From: Ectocarpus siliculosus
Taxonomy: Eukaryota; Sar; Phaeophyceae; Ectocarpales; Ectocarpaceae
NCBI GenBank assembly: GCA_000310025.1
Contig: FN648582.1
Location: forward strand, 9,616-73,615
Reading direction: 5' to 3'
DNA length: 64,000 nt
In this document: one piece after another, positions 58,251-64,000 of the stretch
Layout of the letters: each line of letters starts with the position of its first letter
Numbering within the stretch: the stretch's first letter is position 1
Made by a program: the position numbers and the translations under genes
The notes under the pieces: generated by a model
Databases searched by the model: none
What the model was told of the DNA's origin: nothing
The model's input: only the letters and a program-made list of their open reading frames with translations

Positions 58251-58470
58251 TGACAGCAGTTCAGCAGTTGTCTGGGCTGCCGTGTGCTGCTGTGTAGTTG
58301 GCAGTAGTGGCGCAGTTTGGGTAGGTAAACACAGAGTGATTCATTAACATACAAAACGACCAAGCCTGCCTTCACCTGGCGGTTACAGACTTGAAGTCAC
58401 GCCTTCACAATACTGCACAAAACCCATGCAGTAGAATAGAGTCAGTTCTTGCACTACAATACTCCTGACA
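58251..58470 (-). repeat. 5' LTR of the Copia element
   Basis: 220 bp, followed by GTGTC at 58471-58475. The gag start is 43 bp inside it on the minus strand. Confidence 0.95.
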
Positions 58471-58566
58471 GTGTCAAGTTGTAGACGTTAATATATATGC
58501 AGCACCTTCGCCAAAATCTGCCCCAACGGAATTACAGAGCGCCCCTTTCTACAGTTGTTTGCTCAC

Positions 58567-58868
58567 CTTCGGATCTTTCGTGCACGGACGGTGTCCCAGT
58601 CTTCGATGAGGTCCGCCAGCCTGGTCATCATCTCCGTCTTGTACCCGCCCTCATCCTTTCTCTTCTGACAATCCGTGCACATTCGCTGCTGCCCGTAGCC
58701 TTCATCCCCGATGCCTCGCCCGCAGAAGGCATGCATCGGCCACCCGCAAGGGCACTCGTGGATTGCTGTGATCAGCAGAGACTTGTGCTTGCACGTTGGT
58801 TCCCCACATGTTTTCTTGCCGGTGCTTGTATCAGAGGAACCTCCGGTAGGCGGTAGGAATCTCTTCAT
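58567..58868 (-). CDS. Zinc-finger-like exon within the DNA transposon
   Basis: ATG at 58868 to a GTGAGC donor. Cys/His pattern: CGEPTC (C-x4-C), CPCGWPMHAFC (C-x-C-x4-H-x2-C), MCTDC (C-x2-C), a treble-clef or RING/PHD-like arrangement, then an acidic-basic helix (LADLIEDWDTVRARK). It leaves in phase 2 toward the Copia insertion site, which would lie in its intron. It may be the N-terminal exon of the transposon protein or a captured host exon. Confidence 0.45.
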
Positions 58869-58929
58869 GTGTACCAACAGCAGCAGCAGCAGACCGCGCT
58901 CTATATCGTTGCGCGTGTGATGAACCAAA

Positions 58930-60137
58930 CATAGCACTCCACAGCAGGTGAAAAAAGGGGGGTTCGCAGAGTAGAAACTGTATATACCCCTTTATTTGTA
59001 CTGTCTGTCGGCCCCCTCGGTTCCTGGAAAAAAATCGTCCTTTAGACCCTTCTTTATGGAAACATAATCTTGCAATTATATCTTGGCATTTTGACCCAAG
59101 ATTTGCTCACAATATGTCTCCGCGAAGATTTGCAGTATCGCGATTTATGGGGGAAATATCTTGAATGTTGAAAATGCGGCGTGTTGTTCCTCTCTTCTGC
59201 TTGAAGTTGAAAAAGGCACAACGGCCACTTGGTCCACAGAAAATGCCAAGGTGTGGCGAAAAGTGAGCATGACGCAGTAGTAGAAGAGGAATCCCTCCCC
59301 CAGCTGTATTGGCTCAACACTGTGGGTGGATACTAGCGATGGGCGCCTACCTGGGGTGCAAAATTGAATCCGTTGCCCACGAGCTCATGTCAAGCGGAGA
59401 AACAAAACTGTTCCATTGCTGTCCAACTGACAAGAAAGTGCATCAACCCGAGGCCGATGACACCCTTGCACGTATCTCACGATGTAGCAGGCGTACCGAG
59501 GTCAAACCTCCGGCGCTGTCATCTGCACCCACGGATTTGGCTCGGGTGCACACGGATTGGGTGTGGGGTGATTCGATGAAGAGATAGAAGCGTCGCACAC
59601 GACAGAGCAGTGTTGGCAAAACGTTCCTCCTGCTCTATTTTTCTACTTCAAAATAAAGTACTCTTTGAACGGTCCCTCGACAGACTGGTGATGACGCACG
59701 TGGAACGAGTCAGGGCAAATACGCCTTTTTTTGGCGCGCCTTGGTTGTTTTCGTTCGCTGTCGGCGCCCGTGGCGCCGACACAGTGACGCCAGGGTGCGT
59801 TAGAGACCCTTGCGAGTGTGCCACGTGCAGATTTCATGGCGTTATGGACGATTAGGTTGACTGACCTTTGGTGATCGCGCCGCACCCAGGCAAGATTTGT
59901 TACGCCGCCTCAAGATTTGTCGGAAGGCTCGTTTCGACAGATCTTGGGTCAAGATTTGTTCGAAAGGGCAGATTTCGGGCCTCGAAAAATCTTGGCCAAG
60001 ATATATCGGTAGATTTTGTTCCCATAAATCGTGAAACTGACAGATCTTGGCCAAGATCAAGATTTATCGACAAGATTTTGTTCCCATAAATCGGGGTCTT
60101 AAGCGGGGAGTTTCCTTGCTAAAAGCGGGGTCGACTG
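58930..60137. repeat. Subterminal region with AAGATTT motifs
   Basis: No gene. CAAGATTTGT or CAAGATTTAT and the reverse form ATCTTGG recur at 59084-59140 and densely at 59890-60080 (AGATCTTGG-CAAGAT palindromes, CCCATAAATCG twice). Arrays of short subterminal motifs are typical of transposase-binding regions, and this array lies inside the right end of the DNA transposon. Confidence 0.55.
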
Positions 60138-60184
60138 TATATTTTTTCTGAAGGGAAAAAAGAGGCTGATTCATGTTCTTGTGA

Positions 60185-60975
60185 GTCACAACATGCTTCA
60201 GTACACGGTTTTGGCTCGTGTGCGACCAACAAGACACCGAGCGCCCTATTTATGGGTCGCCTGCAGAGGGCATGCATGTGTATCATCGCACGCCAGTGGC
60301 TGCAGTTTGTGGATGTCGTCGGCCAAAGGCCTCTCTCTAAAGGCATGCGTTGTACACGGATCACACTCGACTCGGAGCAAGCGGCAGAAGAAAAAAGCAA
60401 CGTCCAAAAAAGGCAACACCGAACATCATCTCGATTCACGTTTGCAGGCCGTGTGCAATCAAAACTGGACAATACGCTCTGTTTCTGGGACGCGAGCAGA
60501 GGGTATGTGTATGACCACACGCCACTAGCTGGTGTATGTGAATGTCGTCGGCCAAAGGCCTCTCTCTGGCATGCGTTTTTGACTGGTCGCGGGTGACACA
60601 CGGAGCAAACACGCGGGGGAACAAGAAAAAAGACCAAAAAGTCACACCGCAACACACTTTGGTTCAACACACTTTGGTTCACGTTTGCAGGCCGTGTGCA
60701 ATCAAAACTGGACAACACGCTTTGTTTCTGGTACGCGAGCAGAGGGCATGAGTATGAACACACGCCATTGGCTGCAGTTTGTGGATGTCGACGGCTTGAG
60801 GCCTCTCTCTGGCATGCGTTTTGAACTGGTCACACATGCAGCAGGCGCAAAAAAAGCGGCTCTTTTCGGCCCAAAGGAAGAACGTCAGCAGAGCAATGTG
60901 GCAGGGTTGACGTTTTGGGCTCGTGTGCGGCCAACACGGCGCAGAACGCCCTGAGTTTTAGATGCCTGCAGAGGA
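60185..60975. repeat. ~240-bp tandem repeat, about 3.3 copies
   Basis: Markers recur in order: GTGTGCAATCAAAACTGGAC or variant (60218, 60451, 60694, 60923), CGCGAGCAGAGGG, CGCCAGTGGCTGCAGTTTGT and variant GTGGATGTC, GCCAAAGGCCTCTCTCTGGC, GCATGCGTT. Spacings are 233, 243 and 229 bp. It starts right after the DNA transposon end. Apparent ORFs are by-products. Confidence 0.8.
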
Positions 60976-61069
60976 TTTGCGCATGACCTCATGATTCGGC
61001 CTCTGTTTGGCCAGCAGTCGGTGTAGTTCCTCGTTCTGGCACGATCGGGGTGTGACCAGGGGGTACCCC

Positions 61070-61210
61070 CCCCCCATTTCTAACAGCGATTTTCCAACAG
61101 GATCGCTGTTGGAAAATGGGCCAATTTTCTAACAGGCCGGCCGGAATCGCTGTTGGAAACTGCCCTGTTGGATTTTTGGCTGTTGGAAAAGGCCATTTTC
61201 CTACCCGTAA
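61070..61210. repeat. Hairpin cluster with CTGTTGGAAA motif
   Basis: A perfect 11-bp stem TTTTCCAACAG (61090-61100) / CTGTTGGAAAA (61106-61116) with a 5-nt loop, then further CTGTTGGAAA and TTTCTAACAG copies to 61190. This resembles ends of a small foldback element. It is bracketed by C7-C9 runs at 61070 and 61247. Confidence 0.65.
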
Positions 61211-61219
61211 GACCCCAAA

Positions 61220-62640
61220 ATATTTTTTTGGCTCATAAAAGGACCCCCCCCCCAAATCCAATCCGGAAATAATCACACCGTAAAACTCAGCCTCATACGA
61301 ACTTTCCCACAGCGTCGCATGGAACTTTCATGAAATTTCTTTGATGCGTACGAGTGGAACATCTCGATACTTTACGTCGGTCCGTGAAAAATCCACGTAC
61401 AGTACTCGGTACGTGATCCTCTTGATTTCGATAGTGTTGGAATATATACTTACTCTGATCGTGAATATTGGTCGGATTTGTCAGAACTCCGCTATTTAGT
61501 GGTTGTGGGACGTCGGGTAAGTTCAAAAGACGATGGAATATAATAACTTATCATCAAGGGAGGGGGATGGTTCGATATCATCCCCTGATTCGGAAAAAAC
61601 GGTTCCCCGGGCGTGTTGATGACAGCAACGCCCCCTTTATCAAGGAATAATGATTCTTCAACAGACAGCTACTCCTTTTCTACCTAACCGCCGCTACTGC
61701 TGTACTCGCTCCTCATTGCTGGTGTGCACCTTCCAATGTTCACGTAACCAACCTTCCCTCTACCTGGTACTAGGTTACAACACAGCAGGATCACGATATA
61801 CACATCATCCCCAGAGATCGCACCCACGGGACTGCGGTACTGCCGCTGTAGCGTCTACTGTTTACTCAGCATCGCACGTACCGGTGATATCGCACCCCCC
61901 GTGCGATCAAAAACCAAGAACCAAATCAATTTTTCGATTATCGCACGGGGACATGTGATATCGCAAGTACCGGTGACATCGCAGGGGGTTGCGATAACAA
62001 GTCAACGACCAAATCATTAAATAACGATCGCACCCTTATGGTGTTTCCTAACCCTAACCGTAACCCCTTCGCCGATTGTATGCTTTACCCAAAATGCGTT
62101 CACTGAATCGAAAAACGCTCCGCAATTCGTTTCTGAGGGGATATGTACCACGTCATATGTTTGGCCAATACCTTCAACATAAAACTGCACGTGGGCCGCG
62201 GATTAGCGGAACGGTCATGAAAAAATATGATAGCGATTGTGTCATATTTGGCAGAAGTAGAGTGACAAGGATTGTGGGTAGTTTTGAGAGGGGAGAGCCC
62301 TCTCGATACGAAAGCAGGCCGCTAACGGCGGAGTCTCGACTGTGGGCAATAGCTTGGGGTAATGTAGGCTGCAAGTCCCGTGCATGTTGATCATCACCAT
62401 CAAAGTAGTCCACATGCATACATGGACAGCCCGCTGGATGCCATTGCGAAGATACCATTGCGAAGATATGTAGTAGAGGAGTCTGCTTGCTCGCGGAAAG
62501 CTGCTGACGAAACGCTCCTTCACAACTACTTGACTTTGTTTAAACATGGAGACTAAGGGATAGGAAATAAAAAAACGAACAATTGTGAGTCAGAGACAGA
62601 TTCTCTTGTCTAATCGAGAACGGTGAATTGACTAAGGACT
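61220..62640. other. Intergenic stretch with ATCGCA motif cluster
   Basis: No gene. At 61878-61998 TCGCA/TGCGA elements recur in both orientations, including the 17-base repeat GTACCGGTGAYATCGCA at 61880 and 61966. A telomere-like CCTAACCCTAACCGTAACCC lies at 62045-62066. Confidence 0.5.
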
Positions 62641-62643
62641 CAC

Positions 62644-62715
62644 CGCTGAGCTTGTTCCGCTGGAGATGGAGGAATTGCAGCGCTTCGAGTTTTCCTAGCT
62701 CCTTCGTGATGCTTC
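62644..62715 (-). CDS. LRR exon cassette, 72 bp (second LRR locus)
   Basis: Acceptor CTGCTGTTGCAG and donor G|GTGAGT bound 72 bp in phase 1-1, encoding GSITKELGKLEALQFL then HLQRNKLSG. It joins in phase with the cap exon at 63365-63538, whose last residues are CNNNLQ, giving a continuous LRR ladder. No further cassette is recognised downstream to 61.2 kb. Confidence 0.75.
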
Positions 62716-63364
62716 CTGCAACAGCAGAACAACACGTAAGACTGTTTTTTCCTGTCCCACAGTTTTTTTGCTTTCTTTCACGGCAAGACCGGTGACCCTT
62801 CTTGTGGCACACGATTTCTGTGTGCAAAATTGTCCATGTTTTCTTGTTGCTCACATCATACAGGGGGTTTGGAGTACTTCAGAGCCAACCGTGCCATATG
62901 CACTCGGGGCGCATGGGCAACTGGCAAACGCAAAACATCGCCTGCCCAGCACAGTGGAAGTATGACAAATATTGATGTACAGTAATTCAAGACCATCGAG
63001 AATTGTTCCAAGGAGAACCCAAAGCGCGGCTGCGTACATGAATTAGTACCAAAACCAATATGCGACAAATAAACAACAGCACCAGAAAACTTCTGGTGAT
63101 TCTGCAGCACCACAGGCTACACCGCGCTTCCATCTGAGAGCGCACATGTTCTCCTCTCTCCACTGCTAAATTGACGATGTCTGTGTGTGCTATCTTCACC
63201 AACAACATTCCGATCTCTGCTCAGCAATTTGCCTTAAAAAAATCTCCCCACGCTGTTGACTCATCCTGTTGAGAGAACATTTCCTGGTCACGACTACCTA
63301 CCCAAATAGAGGTACAACGGTAACGTCGGACACAATTCTCCTGAATGATGAGACCTTAGAATAC

Positions 63365-63538
63365 CTTGGAGATTGTTGTTGCACAGGTCTATCTCCACAA
63401 CACGGCCCTGGTTGTTGATTTTGATTCCGTGCCATTGTGAGAGGTCGTTACCCGCGGCCTAGCCTCCATTTTTCGTCCAGGTAGGCCCACCTGTCGAATT
63501 ATACAAGGCAATCAGTGCCTCTCGTTCCGTATGCGCTG
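63365..63538 (-). pseudogene. LRR N-terminal cap exon with in-frame TAG
   Basis: The minus strand reads AHTEREALIALYNSTGGPTW then TKNGG, TAG, AAGNDLSQWHGIKINNQGRV and VEIDLCNNNLQ to a GTATTC donor, phase 1. This is the standard LRRNT-like cap of plant-type LRR proteins (D/E-R-x-A-L-x-A-L-Y-N-x-T-x-G ... W). The TAG stands where the family normally has Trp. Either the gene is dead or there is a sequence error. No signal peptide exon is identified upstream within the window. Confidence 0.65.
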
Positions 63539-63545
63539 CTGTTGT

Positions 63546-64000
63546 AGAAACGGCCTATTTTGATGGACAGACGTTTGCGGGAAAAGAGAAATGGTCAGCA
63601 TGACAGTCAGATGGGGTGAAATCGGTTTTCGTAGTCCGTCCTTTCTCGGTTGAGTAGTGTTTCATACGACCTGTTATTCCGGTAGGATGATCGCATCGAG
63701 GCATGGTTTGTCTGACCACCGAAAAACAGTCAAAGGTTTCACCGGTCGGTCATCAACGAACAGGTAACTATGTTTCAGCAGGGTTTTTGTATTCAGGTAA
63801 CATGTTGGATAAAGCATACAATCGGGGAATTTGGGTTGGGGTTGTTAGGGTTAGGGAATAGGCCCCTCCATGTTCTATTTTCCTTATGATACTGAATTTC
63901 CCGCGAGGGCGGTCCCTATGTTTTGGCTCCGCTCTCTACGGCAGATCACCAGATCACGAGAGTGTTGGCATGTGCCCTGGTGAGACGCTTGCACGAATGC
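63546..64000. other. Right-edge stretch, no gene recognised
   Basis: Contains TTAGGGTTAGGG at 63845-63858 and no protein-like frame. Upstream exons of the LRR gene may lie beyond the edge. Confidence 0.4.

Larger units (their letters stand above)
52846..58470 (-). mobile_element. Copia (Ty1/copia) LTR retrotransposon, very young, nested in the DNA transposon
   Basis: LTRs of 220 bp at both ends (TG...CA) differ at one position, and a 5-bp target duplication GTGTC flanks the element. Minus-strand order is that of Copia: gag (about 56.44-58.21 kb) with a zinc knuckle CRYCHNSTEHQWQNC, then pol (about 53.29-56.45 kb) with protease (FIDTAASSHM), integrase zinc-binding and catalytic regions (LWHRRMGHCNPRALQ; VHVDTWGPH; YVPEGNAIAERG), reverse transcriptase (YVDDILF) and RNase H (AEYVALSKG). 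The coding region is open nearly throughout in three overlapping frames, so at most about two frame changes, which may be decay or programmed. It looks nearly whole. Confidence 0.95.
51639..60137 (-). mobile_element. pogo/Tigger-like DNA transposon, interrupted by a Copia element
   Basis: The two ends read CAGTCGACCCCGCTTT (51639 onward) and its exact complement ending at 60137, each flanked by TA, the target of Tc1/mariner-pogo elements. Subterminal repeats of AAAGCGGG-type occur at both ends. Inside on the minus strand lies the C-terminal part of a pogo/Tigger-like DDE transposase (52007-52780) and a zinc-finger-like exon (58567-58868). Without the 5.6-kb nested Copia it would be ~2.87 kb. 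The catalytic DDE core and the helix-turn-helix domains were not recognised, so the element appears non-autonomous. Confidence 0.75.

Noticed and set aside
52007-58868. One continuous transposase gene spanning the Copia insertion
   Set aside because: The zinc-finger exon and C-terminal fragment are on one strand but the DDE core is absent, so I report them as separate parts.

Overview
The window looks like nuclear DNA of a brown alga, most like Ectocarpus. The reasons are short coding exons split by GT-AG introns of a few hundred bases, many GCN/CAG/GGN microsatellites that run into exons, a two-copy sigma-like glutathione S-transferase locus, leucine-rich repeats carried one per 72-bp exon, and a mix of Copia, pogo/Tigger-like and Helitron-like elements. 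The organism is inferred; no marker gene proves it. I found no rRNA, no convincing complete tRNA and no CRISPR array.

Layout. 1-8.0 kb: a minus-strand gene of at least four exons for a Ser/Gly/Ala-rich protein that leaves the left edge; its introns hold three copies of a ~220-bp MITE family. 8.4-17.2 kb: mostly gene-poor, with a GC-rich ORF block at 13.0-13.9 kb, a decayed Copia RT fragment at 14.1-15.0 kb and a fourth MITE at 16.5 kb. 17.5-28.0 kb: a tandem duplication of one six-exon GST gene; the 201-aa products differ at 9 residues while introns have diverged. 28-33 kb: degenerate tandem repeats and exons of a polytopic membrane protein. 33.05-36.81 kb: a young LTR element with 5-bp target duplication and an internal 66-bp minisatellite, which has split that membrane-protein gene. 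37.6-38.6 kb: four LRR exon cassettes, one on the opposite strand to the others. 40-49 kb: a coiled-coil exon, a Helitron fragment beside a perfect 41-bp inverted-repeat pair, a Cys-rich broken gene, and two related tRNA-like sequences. 49.9-51.1 kb: a broken Crinkler/RHS-type P-loop gene. 51.6-60.1 kb: a pogo/Tigger-like DNA transposon carrying a very young Copia element nested inside. 60.2-61.0 kb: a ~240-bp tandem repeat. 62.6-63.5 kb: a second LRR locus with its N-terminal cap exon.

The GST pair looks functional and the left-edge gene looks intact as far as it can be seen. Most of the right half is mobile DNA and decaying exon cassettes of receptor-like or effector-like families. The most interesting biology is the set of loose phase-1 LRR cassettes, including an inverted one, beside a membrane-protein gene interrupted by a fresh retroelement.
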